A stretch of 64,000 bases of DNA from Sphingobacterium pedocola. Lineage in GTDB: Bacteria; Bacteroidota; Bacteroidia; Sphingobacteriales; Sphingobacteriaceae. The DNA is taken from positions 264,648-328,647 of the forward strand of contig NZ_MU158689.1 in NCBI RefSeq assembly GCF_015209965.1. The letters run 5' to 3'. The notes under the pieces were generated by a model. The model saw only the letters and a program-made list of their open reading frames with translations. It made no database searches and was not told the origin of the DNA. The translations under genes were made by a program, and so were the position numbers. Shown one piece after another: positions 35,301 to 42,837 of the stretch; positions within the stretch are counted from its first letter, which is position 1, and each line of letters starts with the position of its first letter.

Positions 35301-36035
35301 TAGGTCCTCGCAGATGGAACGGATGGTGTTGTCTATAATCGAATTACTATGGTGCGGGTCGTGGTGCAGATAGTGGAAAGGGTTGGCTTCGAGGTAGGTT
35401 TTGTTGATGCCGTTACTGTAAGTGCCCAACCATAAAATACGTTGATTATCAAGATAGATATCGCTTATATAATTGTCGTTGATAGACCACATGTTTATCG
35501 GGTCGGTGGCATATTGTTTGCGAAGGCCTGTAGGAAGATGGGTTTCGACGACGGCATTCGTATAACTATCCAAATACCATTGGTGTTGTTTGTACGTATA
35601 ATTAACACTTAGCCGATGATTTCTCCTTATTATACGCTGCCATAGTTCGTCCGGAATTTGGTCTCTTGGTATGCGATCAAAATCATCCGTATCATAATTG
35701 TATCTACAGAGGAACTTTTCGTCAAATGTTAATGCCCAAACTTCGCCGTCTGCATCGGTGAGAATATTATGAATTCTATTATTAATGATGCTTTTGGGAT
35801 TACTGGCATCATAGCGATATATCCGAAACTTGTAACCGTCGTAACGCGCTAATCCGGACCAAGTGCCGAACCACATGAATCCGTATTTATCCTTGGTAAT
35901 GCCATGTATGGTACTGTGGGGAAGACCATTCTCAGAAGTGATATGATCAAATTTTAAGTTAAGAAACTGGCAATAAGCATGCGATCCGGAAAGGAAAAAC
36001 AACAACATGATTAATAAACTTACCTGTCTATACAT
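32301..36035 (-). CDS. Hybrid two-component system sensor-regulator (HTCS)
   Basis: This 1244-residue one-protein signalling system has a signal peptide, then two seven-bladed propellers made of Reg_prop repeats (~25-640; FMWFGTWSGLARYDG, LWLGTYSNGI, VWIGTGNGLDRYD). A Y_Y_Y domain (~690-755) and a membrane helix (~770-790) follow. The kinase has the phospho-acceptor His728 in NISHEIKTPL and an ATPase with DNGVGI and GGSGLGLTYSK. The receiver has Asp1037 in LIISDVMMPNMDG. It ends in an AraC-type helix-turn-helix (~1140-1235; AQLYRKMKALTGYS, VGFTDSDYFRKCFK). HTCS proteins bind oligosaccharides in the periplasm and switch on polysaccharide utilisation genes. The divergent pectin-enzyme cluster is the likely target. 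Confidence 0.95.
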   Translation of the reverse strand: MYRQVSLLIMLLFFLSGSHAYCQFLNLKFDHITSENGLPHSTIHGITKDKYGFMWFGTWSGLARYDGYKFRIYRYDASNPKSIINNRIHNILTDADGEVWALTFDEKFLCRYNYDTDDFDRIPRDQIPDELWQRIIRRNHRLSVNYTYKQHQWYLDSYTNAVVETHLPTGLRKQYATDPINMWSINDNYISDIYLDNQRILWLGTYSNGINKTYLEANPFHYLHHDPHHSNSIIDNTIRSICEDLSGNLWIATRSKGISVIQKNGIYQHFQHDERNPNSLKSNYIKKVFCDSKGYIWIGGQRGVDRYDPKSKIITRIEHPALSSATVFGVMEDHQHNIWLATWNGIFKYSRASDTLIHFDPAKTLPQEHVWTIFQDSKHQIWAGTEGSGIVVFKEERNGDLSTVMHLKHDSSSINTLSDNRIYSIYEDQERNVWIGTGNGLDRYDPKTKSIKHFSGVSYTLPKGTIAGITEDTQGFLWVSHKQGISKINKKTFAIRTFSQQDGLQSNEFAEGAVYKSPHSNLLYFGGNKGVNTFHPDSIKTDTILPRVVFTELQILNEPVEVDGTVNGRVLLHKPLYLTTALDLTHDDKSIAIEFAALHYTNPAGNKYAYMLEGFDKDWIYTDATRRSATYSNLAPGKYTFKVRASNSDGIWNPNPTVLRLTVAPPIWASTAAYFFYTLVFLALLYAYYYYIVRYAKLKSKLTYEAILHEKERELHESKVQFFTNISHEIKTPLTLILTPIQQLLQLCKDNLTIQSQLKTMENNGNRLLKIVNQLLDIRRFETGHEQLILEHRDLITFVSDVVESFLQVAHSKQITLQLETSLSSYPIAFDPDKVEKVLYNLLSNAFKFTNEGGKIIVAIYATLDNGAECVTIDVTDNGVGILQEDLARIFQPFQQGKSTVSGGSGLGLTYSKSLIELHGGSLYATSTPTFEGENRTVFRLTLPTDKTKSVKQPTPTPRAYFQPIVANPSMQGRAEIEVSAPTLPRKCTLLIVEDNSEMRRYLYEFFIGTYRILEAVDGIEGITLARKHLPDLIISDVMMPNMDGITFCAHVKSDLLLCHIPVILLTAKSLVEYEVEGLEMGADDYIVKPFHLPSLALKVRNQLLNYFRLQEKFKQKVSLEPSEISLISPDDSLLQKVLSYVEEHISDSDLKIDAVCTSVGLSRAQLYRKMKALTGYSMADLIKEIRLKRAQQLLREKKFHVSEIAYMVGFTDSDYFRKCFKAKFGDSPSAYANSYSDNNSTPL

Positions 36036-36240
36036 TGGTCACTCTTAAAAATTACCCGCTATAATGCTCCTAATTTAACCAAATTATGTGAAATAGTATC
36101 CTGTACCAGCCTGAATAATAGTCGACGGCCATAATCGTCTAAATATAGGAATGTGTTTTTGGCTAATGGATGTTAGCTTTTAAGTGGCTTTTTGACTAGG
36201 ATGAGACGTTTTTACACGTAATTTGAGTGATTTTTACTGG

Positions 36241-36269
36241 TTGTAGAAATGTGAATAAGGATAAGTTTG
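36241..36269 (+). promoter_or_regulatory. Probable promoter of the GntR-type regulator gene
   Basis: TTG at 36241-36243 and TAAGTTTG at 36262-36269 are 18 bases apart, one less than the usual range. The ATG is 63 bp downstream. It lies in the 297 bp region between divergent regulators. Confidence 0.4.
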
Positions 36270-36332
36270 TGGTACGGTGATGCAAGGCGTCACATTATAA
36301 ACCCATATCTCTAACCAGTAAATTTTTGAACG

Positions 36333-37361
36333 ATGAAAGGTGCAGCGCTAATCAACAGTATCCACATTAATAACTTCTCTTCAATTCCCATGTATATGCA
36401 GCTAGCAGATGGTGTAATAGAAGCAGTAAAAAATAATATCGTTAAGGTTCGGGATCCACTCCCATCCATCAATGAGTTGAGTATGCAACTGCGGGTTTCA
36501 CGTGATACCGTCGAAAAAGGATATAATTTTTTGAAGAAACAGGAGGTGATTAAGGCTAATCCAGGAAAGGGTTATTTCATCTTAAAGGGAGAAATGGACC
36601 GAAAGCGGATCGCTATCTTTTTGAATAAATTAAGTGTACATAAAAAAATAGTATACGATTCCTTTGCGCAGACATTGGGAAACGAAGCTTCATTGGATTT
36701 ATTTGTCTACAACAGTGATATCAGTCATCTCAGGAATTTACTTAAAAATCTATCTAAATCTTACGACCGTTATGTGATCTTTCCACATTTCAAAGAAGGA
36801 AGAGACCAAGCGCAAGACGTGCTCTCGTTGATTCCTTCAGAAAAAATTGTGTTATTGGGGAAAACGGTAGAAGGTCTGCAAGGTAAGTTTGCCGTTATTT
36901 ATGAGAATTATGAAAAAGATATCTATGAAGCGCTAGAACGAATTCGTGAACCATTATCAAAATATAAAACATTGAAGCTAATCTTTCCAGATAAAAGTGA
37001 TTATCCGAAAGCGATCATTAAGGGTTTTTATAAATTTTGCCAGGAATATGCTTTCGATCATATTTTGGTAGATAATCTCGACAAGGAGTCCATCAAGAAA
37101 GAGGTTTGTTATATCAATTTAGCGGAAGATGATCTTGTACTATTGTTGGATAAGATCATTGTTAAAGGCTATCAGATTGGTCAAGATATTGGTGTGATAT
37201 CGTACAACGAAACACCACTTAAAAAATATATGCTGGATGGAATCACAACAATTTCCGCCGATTTTGAACTAATGGGAAAATATGCTGCACAATGTATTCT
37301 TGAAAATTCGCGTGAACATATGGAAGTGCCTTTTTATACCAATCTTAGATCTTCGGTTTAG
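36333..37361 (+). CDS. GntR-type regulator with sugar-binding effector domain
   Basis: This 342-residue regulator has an N-terminal winged helix of the GntR family (residues ~15-85; DPLPSINELSMQLRVSRDTV and NPGKGYFIL). The C-terminal domain has a periplasmic-binding-protein-like fold as in LacI regulators (RIAIFLNKLSVHKKIVYDSF, later QDIGVISYNETPLKKYML). Bacteroidota use this GntR-LacI hybrid layout for sugar operons. It starts the plus-strand pectin cluster and is divergent from the hybrid sensor. It probably responds to a monosaccharide or breakdown product such as rhamnose or galacturonate, but the effector is not determinable from the sequence. Confidence 0.88.
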   Translation: MKGAALINSIHINNFSSIPMYMQLADGVIEAVKNNIVKVRDPLPSINELSMQLRVSRDTVEKGYNFLKKQEVIKANPGKGYFILKGEMDRKRIAIFLNKLSVHKKIVYDSFAQTLGNEASLDLFVYNSDISHLRNLLKNLSKSYDRYVIFPHFKEGRDQAQDVLSLIPSEKIVLLGKTVEGLQGKFAVIYENYEKDIYEALERIREPLSKYKTLKLIFPDKSDYPKAIIKGFYKFCQEYAFDHILVDNLDKESIKKEVCYINLAEDDLVLLLDKIIVKGYQIGQDIGVISYNETPLKKYMLDGITTISADFELMGKYAAQCILENSREHMEVPFYTNLRSSV

Positions 37362-37397
37362 CCCGGAGAATCAAGTGAAGATACGCTGTTGGATTAA

Positions 37398-37511
37398 GGA
37401 TGGCGACCGCCAAAGATCGAAGATCCGAACACTTTGCGTCATTTGGTCAGGATAGCGCAGGATACGATTTTCGTTAAAGATACCTATATTCGGGTCGACC
37501 ATTTTTACTAA
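37398..37511 (+). pseudogene. Possible C-terminal gene scrap
   Basis: A stop-bounded 37-codon frame without start codon reads GWRPPKIEDPNTLRHLVRIA and ends DTYIRVDHFY. It looks like the tail of a real protein, lying between the regulator stop and the GH2 start. It may mark a deletion at this junction. I do not recognise the parent family, and chance is possible. Confidence 0.25.
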
Positions 37512-37524
37512 ACCATTGTATTTT

Positions 37525-40377
37525 ATGCGTTTTAATATTTTTTGTATAACAGCTTATTTTTTATTCTTTTCGACAGCCATTAGTCAGACGAAACAGATCC
37601 AATATTTATCAGGTACCGACAACGAGAATACGGTTACTTGGGATTTTTGGGTCAATGGTGGTAGAAAGGCCGGTAAATGGTCCACCATAGAAGTACCTAG
37701 TCATTGGGAACAACAGGGCTTTGGAGCGTATAATTACGGACGCGATTATGTGACTTACGGCAAGAACTTTAGGTTCAATGATGAGAAGGGACTATATAAA
37801 CATAAGTTCGTCGTGCCCAAGGATTGGCAGGGTAAAAAAGTATCCATTGTTTTTGAAGGTTCCATGACCGATACAGAAGTGAAGATAAATGGAAAGCTTG
37901 CCGGAGATACCCACCAAGGATCTTTTTACAGATTCAAATATGATATCAGCGATAAGGTCTTTTATGGCAAGGATAATCAAATTGAAGTGCTCGTATCGAA
38001 GATGTCTGCTGACAATTCGGTTAATAACGCGGAGCGTTTAGCCGATTATTGGATCTTGGGAGGCATCTACCGCCCCGTTTATTTAGAGGCAACACCACAA
38101 AGTCATATCAGCTGGACAGCAATTGATGCGAAAGCCGACGGATCATTCCAGGCAAATGTTTACTTCGGAAACATCGGTGAAAATTCCGAGATCTCCGTTG
38201 AAATCAAAGATAAAAACAATACGGTGATTGGTTCTTCTACTGTCAAAGTAGACAAAAAAGATACGCTTAAAAATATTGCCGTTAAAATCAAAGATCCCTT
38301 ACAATGGACGGCTGAGACACCTAATCTGTACTATGCGCATTTTACCTTGAAGTCCAATAAAAAAGAGATTTATACGACGAAAGAACGCTTTGGCTTTCGT
38401 ACAATAGAAGTACGCCAAGGGGATGGGATTTATGTAAACGGGACGAAGGTTAAAATGAAAGGTGTAAACAGACATGTATGGTGGCCGGAAACAGGGAGGA
38501 GTGTCAATGCACGCTTGGACTTGATGGACGTAAAGTTGATTAAGGAAATGAATATGAATGCGGTTCGCTGTTCACATTATCCGCCCGACAAATCTTTTTT
38601 GGATATCTGTGATTCCTTAGGTTTGTATGTACTGGACGAACTTGCCGGATGGCAAAAGGCTTATGCCACACCTGTAGGCAAAAAGCTGGTGCGTGAAATG
38701 GTGATTCGGGATGCTAATCATCCGTCGATATTTATATGGAGTAACGGGAATGAAGGTGGACACAACAAAGAACTGGTCAATGAGTATCGTAAATACGATC
38801 TATCCGACCGGGTCGTTATGCATGCGCATCACAGGCCGGGGAATGCCATCAATGGTATCGATGGCAACCATTATGAAGATTATTATTCCACACAAAAAAT
38901 ACTGGAAGGTCCCAATATCTATATGACGACCGAGTTCTTACATGCGCAGGATGACGGTGGCGCTGCGGCGGGTCTGGCCGATATTTGGGAGCTGCATTGG
39001 CAGGCCAGGCTAGGTGGAGGTGGTTTTATCTGGGATTTTGCCGATGAAGGTATTGTCCGCACGGATTTTAATGGCATTATTGATGTGAACAAGGTTAATG
39101 CACCGGATGGTATTGTCGGGCCGCACCGCGAAAAGGAGGGAAGCTTCTATGCTATTCGAGAGATTTTCTCACCTGTGCATATCAAAATGAAATCGTTGCC
39201 TGCTGACTTTGCGGGTAAGATCGATGTGGAAAATCGCTACCATCACACCAATCTTTCGGATTGTTCTTTTGAATACCAATTAGTCGATTACAAGAAGCCT
39301 TACGATAATGAATCCGGATTTACCGTGAAACATACAGCTGCGGTTACAGCCAACGATATTAAACCTCACGAAAAGGGTACCTTCAACTTAACCCTGCCTG
39401 CGGACTGGAAAAATTACGATGCGTTGCATTTCAGAGCAGTGGATCCGCATGGCGAAGAAATTTATGCGTGGACGTGGCGTGTCAAATCCAATACCGCGAT
39501 TACCCAATCCATATTAGCTGTAAAAACGTCTACTGACGTCGAACTCAAAGAGGATTCAATTGCATACATATTAAAAGCAAACGGAATTAGTGTATTTATT
39601 GATAAGCAGACAGGTTTACTTTCTGACTTGGCAAATGACTACAGCATGAAACTGGCTTTCAATAATGGTCCAGTGTTGGTAAACGGCAATGCTGTTTTCA
39701 AAGGTATTAAAACCTATCAGGAAGGTCGAAATCAAGTCGTGGAATGTGATTTTGACGGCAATTTGGATTTCTTAAAATGGACTATGCATCCCAATGGATG
39801 GTTGAAGTTGGACTATAAGTATAATTTGAATGGTGATTATGCATTTGCCGGAGTGAGCTTTAATTATCCTGAAAACTATATCATTGGTGCCAAATGGTTA
39901 GGTAACGGTCCGTACCGGGTATGGAAAAATAGATTACAGGGTGTAACCCTAAATACCTGGGAAAGTATGTACAACGATTCTAAAGCGGGTATCGGTCCTT
40001 GGACGTTTCCGGAGTTCAAGGGGTATTTTTCGGATATATCCTGGATGGAGTTTAACACGACCCAAGGGAAATTTCTAGTGGCCACTGACCAACCGGATAT
40101 GTATGTACGTTTATTCGATTTTTACGGTATTTCAGGACCCAAAAATTATCCCGAACTCCCAAAAGGAGATGTTTCCTTCTTGGATGCCATACCTGCTGTA
40201 GGAACTAAGTTGGCCATGGGGATTAACAACCGCCCCGGCGTAAATGGACCTAGCGGCGAACCGACAAAAATTAATGCACATATAGAACGGACGTTATATT
40301 TCTATTTTGGAATTCCAAAAGCAGAGAAAGAAAATAACCAGTTTGAAATGCCTAAAGAGAATATCTTAACGGATTAA
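37525..40377 (+). CDS. Glycoside hydrolase family 2 (beta-galactosidase-like)
   Basis: This secreted protein has 950 residues from the ATG at 37525. A TTG nine bases upstream is in frame but the ATG gives the normal signal peptide (MRFNIFCITAYFLFFSTAIS). It has the GH2 sugar-binding jelly-roll (~20-190; IEVPSHWEQQGFG, YKHKFVVP), an immunoglobulin-like domain (~195-290) and the TIM barrel (~300-560). The acid/base is Glu410 in WSNGNEGG and the nucleophile Glu470 in MTTEFLHAQ. C-terminal beta domains follow (~680-940; WMHPNGWLKL-like region and GPYRVWKN), as in long beta-galactosidases. In a rhamnogalacturonan cluster it would remove galactose from side chains; related specificities are possible. 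Confidence 0.92.
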   Translation: MRFNIFCITAYFLFFSTAISQTKQIQYLSGTDNENTVTWDFWVNGGRKAGKWSTIEVPSHWEQQGFGAYNYGRDYVTYGKNFRFNDEKGLYKHKFVVPKDWQGKKVSIVFEGSMTDTEVKINGKLAGDTHQGSFYRFKYDISDKVFYGKDNQIEVLVSKMSADNSVNNAERLADYWILGGIYRPVYLEATPQSHISWTAIDAKADGSFQANVYFGNIGENSEISVEIKDKNNTVIGSSTVKVDKKDTLKNIAVKIKDPLQWTAETPNLYYAHFTLKSNKKEIYTTKERFGFRTIEVRQGDGIYVNGTKVKMKGVNRHVWWPETGRSVNARLDLMDVKLIKEMNMNAVRCSHYPPDKSFLDICDSLGLYVLDELAGWQKAYATPVGKKLVREMVIRDANHPSIFIWSNGNEGGHNKELVNEYRKYDLSDRVVMHAHHRPGNAINGIDGNHYEDYYSTQKILEGPNIYMTTEFLHAQDDGGAAAGLADIWELHWQARLGGGGFIWDFADEGIVRTDFNGIIDVNKVNAPDGIVGPHREKEGSFYAIREIFSPVHIKMKSLPADFAGKIDVENRYHHTNLSDCSFEYQLVDYKKPYDNESGFTVKHTAAVTANDIKPHEKGTFNLTLPADWKNYDALHFRAVDPHGEEIYAWTWRVKSNTAITQSILAVKTSTDVELKEDSIAYILKANGISVFIDKQTGLLSDLANDYSMKLAFNNGPVLVNGNAVFKGIKTYQEGRNQVVECDFDGNLDFLKWTMHPNGWLKLDYKYNLNGDYAFAGVSFNYPENYIIGAKWLGNGPYRVWKNRLQGVTLNTWESMYNDSKAGIGPWTFPEFKGYFSDISWMEFNTTQGKFLVATDQPDMYVRLFDFYGISGPKNYPELPKGDVSFLDAIPAVGTKLAMGINNRPGVNGPSGEPTKINAHIERTLYFYFGIPKAEKENNQFEMPKENILTD

Positions 40378-40407
40378 CGTTATGAAACGGTTTGTTTGTT
40401 GTCGTAC

Positions 40408-40514
40408 AGATCTTAGACCCATTCGACTTCACTGCGTTTTGCTCAGGGTGACGTTGTTTTTTTAGGAATGTGTCGTCATCCCGATTGGAGCATAGCGAAA
40501 CAGAGGGATCTAAG
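40408..40514. repeat. Inverted palindromic repeat pair left of the GIY-YIG gene
   Basis: The left half (40408-40452, AGATCTTAGACCC ... CAGGGTGAC) and right half (40475-40514, GTCATCCCGATTGGAG ... GGGATCTAAG) are imperfect reverse complements around a 22-base spacer containing seven T residues. The right half ends 23 bp before the GIY-YIG start codon. This is a dispersed REP-like family with further copies at 40882 and 30198. Confidence 0.7.
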
Positions 40515-40537
40515 AACATCGGTGTTACCTTGCAATT

Positions 40538-40837
40538 ATGGAAAGAGGTGGGGTTGTATATATTTTAACAAATGTAAATAGAACAGTGCTCTATATTGGA
40601 GTAACATCAGATCTATACGTCCGATTAGTCGAACACCGTGAAAAGAAGTATATTAATTCATTCACGAGCAGATACAATACAATTATTTGTGTTTACTATG
40701 AGTTCTTCTCTACAATTGAAGAAGCAATTAATAGAGAAAAGCAAATTAAGAAATGGAGAAGGGATAAAAAAGAATTTGTTATCAATGCTATTAATCCTGA
40801 ATGGAAGGATCTTTGGAAGACAATCAAGGATTGGTAA
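40538..40837 (+). CDS. GIY-YIG nuclease-superfamily protein (UPF0213-like, 99 aa)
   Basis: This compact protein consists only of the GIY-YIG domain. VVYILTNVNRTVLYIGVT supplies the two signature strands, YVRLVEHR the conserved arginine, EFFSTIEEAINREKQIKKW the metal-binding glutamate region, and NPEWKDLW the closing segment. Such small GIY-YIG proteins are abundant and multi-copy in Bacteroidota. It is bracketed at close range by related palindromic repeats and sits between two pectin-enzyme genes with which it has no functional link. A selfish or repeat-associated element is the best explanation. Confidence 0.88.
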   Translation: MERGGVVYILTNVNRTVLYIGVTSDLYVRLVEHREKKYINSFTSRYNTIICVYYEFFSTIEEAINREKQIKKWRRDKKEFVINAINPEWKDLWKTIKDW

Positions 40838-40881
40838 TTACCAAGAGATCATTACGAGAATTCAGAGTTTTTACAAAATAT

Positions 40882-40957
40882 ATCCTGATCAGAGCAAAGT
40901 GAGGTCGATGGATCTAAAGCTCTGTCGTTTAGATCCCTCCACTTCGGTCGGGATGAC
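40882..40957. repeat. Inverted palindromic repeat pair right of the GIY-YIG gene
   Basis: The first half (40882-40919, ATCCTGATCAGAGCAAAGTG ... GATCTAAAG) aligns in direct orientation with the half-site just before the gene (ATCCCGATTGGAGCATAGCG ... GATCTAAG). The second half (40931-40957, AGATCCCTCC...GGGATGAC) is inverted. The gene is therefore enclosed by direct copies, each belonging to a palindromic pair. Confidence 0.7.
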
Positions 40958-41468
40958 GGCATAGTTTACAAATTTGTCATTGGTACTTTAGCGGGACTAA
41001 AAAATACTGCCTCGAGTCCCTAAATCCGATTCTCCAATTCCGGTGATAACAAACTTTTTACAATTGTCAAAAATGAGGATTGTGATGAGCTGCATCGTAA
41101 TAAACCCCTCTCTGTCTATTTTTATAATGTAAAAGTGGTGCGAAGCAGGACGCTACAGGTTGCTTGTGCAGGATATAGTTGATAGCTTTATTGGTAAGTC
41201 AAAAAAATTATAAATCAGAAGTTATCAACCAAAAATCAGTGGCTGTCAATTTTTTAAGACCGTGAGGCAGATAACGTTCGATGTTAACGCATATTGAAAC
41301 CAAGATGTACATCATATTATCATAAAAATACAATAAATATTAACATCGAGCTCTCATTTGCTAATTAAAGAAAAATAAATAGATGAAACCATCGTGATTT
41401 AAGCCGTTGAAAATATACTTTAATGAAAAATCTGATAGCTTCATCACATTAAAAAACAAATTATACTG
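40958..41468. other. Leader region of the GH28 gene, with an inverted repeat
   Basis: No gene is supported here on either strand. CGATGTTAA (41279-41287) and TTAACATCG (41340-41348) form a perfect 9 bp inverted repeat separated by 52 bp of AT-rich DNA. This is a layout that could bind a dimeric regulator at two half-sites or loop. It lies 120-190 bp before the GH28 start. No clear TTG/TAnnTTTG promoter is visible. Confidence 0.45.
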
Positions 41469-42797
41469 ATGAAAAGTAAAATCCTAATAGTTGTAATGGC
41501 CGTCGTTGCCATCTGTTTAGTTCAGGAATCAAAAGCACAAGATCGCTTTCCGGATGGTACACTGGTGCCCGATTGGTTTCGTCAGGACAATCCTACGGAC
41601 ATTAATACGTTAGGAAAGCCCTATCGCATCACCGATTTTGATGTCGTAAACGACAGTACGATCATTCAGACTGCAAAAATACAGGCGGTTATTGATCAGG
41701 CGCATCAAGCAGGTGGTGGCGTGATTGTTATTCCAAAAGGAATCTATTTAAGTGGTTCATTGTTCTTCAAACCGAAAACGCATTTGCATTTAGAAGAAGG
41801 TGCAGTGCTGAAAGGAAGTGATGATATCAGCAATTTTGAATTATTGACCACGCGTATGGAAGGACAGACGCTAAAATATTTTGCCGCATTGGTCAATGCC
41901 GATGCCGTCGATGGTTTTACAGTTTCGGGCAAGGGTACCTTAAACGGGAACGGATTGCGGTATTGGAAAGCTTTTTGGCTTCGTCGTGCGTTTAATCCCA
42001 AATGTACCAACATGGACGAGATGCGCCCGCGGGTATTGTACGTGTCCAATAGTAAGGATGTTCGTATTTCGGGTATAAAATTGATTAATTCACCATTTTG
42101 GACTTCCCATTTCTATAGATGTGAAAATTTAAAACTGGTGGACTTGCATATTTTTGCCCCTGAAAAGCCAGTCAAAGCACCAAGCTCTGACGCGGTAGAT
42201 TTGGATGCCTGTCACAACGTACACATCAAGAATTGTTACATGTCTGTCAATGATGACGCTATTGCATTAAAAGGAGGTAAAGGCCCTACTGCAGATAAAG
42301 ATGAAAACAATGGACCTAATTACAATATTATTATTGAAGATTGCTCCTTTGGATTTTGTCATAGTACATTAACTTGTGGTAGCGAGTCGATTCACAGCTA
42401 TAATATTATATTCAGACGTAATACCGTAGATAAAGCAAAAAAAGTATTGCAGTTGAAGATGCGTCCCGATACTCCGCAACTATATGAAAACATTTTAGTA
42501 GAAGACATCACCGGTAATGCCGCAAGTTTTCTTCACATTAAACCATGGACACAGTTTTTTGACTTGAAAGGTGAGAAAGGTATTAAATTATCGCATGCAA
42601 AAAATATAACAATGCGTAATATTAATTTGGATTGCGATATCGTCTTTGATGTGAATAATTCCGATCAATACGTCCTGTCGGATTTTACCTTTGAAAATAT
42701 GGTGATCACAGCAGATAAAAAGCCGGAAATCTACCAAGAATATATTTCTAATTTCAAGCTCAAAAACGTAACTGTAAACGGAAAAAAAATTAAATAA
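41469..42797 (+). CDS. Glycoside hydrolase family 28 (pectin/rhamnogalacturonan hydrolase)
   Basis: This 442-residue secreted enzyme has a signal peptide ending near ESKAQD and a right-handed parallel beta-helix. It starts with a pectate-type N-terminal region (AVIDQAHQAGGGVIVIPKG, YLSGSLFFK). GH28 catalytic landmarks are present in modified form: SSDAVDLDAC for the usual NTDGxD, VNDDAIALKGG for the DD pair, GSESIHS where endo-enzymes have GHG, and VLQLKMR for RIK. The GSE form is usual in exo-acting bacterial members. In this cluster it probably cleaves galacturonate from rhamnogalacturonan or pectin oligosaccharides in exo mode. It is followed 40 bp later by the PL11 fusion. Confidence 0.88.
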   Translation: MKSKILIVVMAVVAICLVQESKAQDRFPDGTLVPDWFRQDNPTDINTLGKPYRITDFDVVNDSTIIQTAKIQAVIDQAHQAGGGVIVIPKGIYLSGSLFFKPKTHLHLEEGAVLKGSDDISNFELLTTRMEGQTLKYFAALVNADAVDGFTVSGKGTLNGNGLRYWKAFWLRRAFNPKCTNMDEMRPRVLYVSNSKDVRISGIKLINSPFWTSHFYRCENLKLVDLHIFAPEKPVKAPSSDAVDLDACHNVHIKNCYMSVNDDAIALKGGKGPTADKDENNGPNYNIIIEDCSFGFCHSTLTCGSESIHSYNIIFRRNTVDKAKKVLQLKMRPDTPQLYENILVEDITGNAASFLHIKPWTQFFDLKGEKGIKLSHAKNITMRNINLDCDIVFDVNNSDQYVLSDFTFENMVITADKKPEIYQEYISNFKLKNVTVNGKKIK

Positions 42798-42837
42798 TAT
42801 AACTAAACTCCCAACTGAAGTTATAATTTAACAGATT

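Noticed and set aside
37516..37524. TTG start for the GH2 gene
   Set aside because: The ATG at 37525 gives a normal signal peptide and TTG starts are rare.
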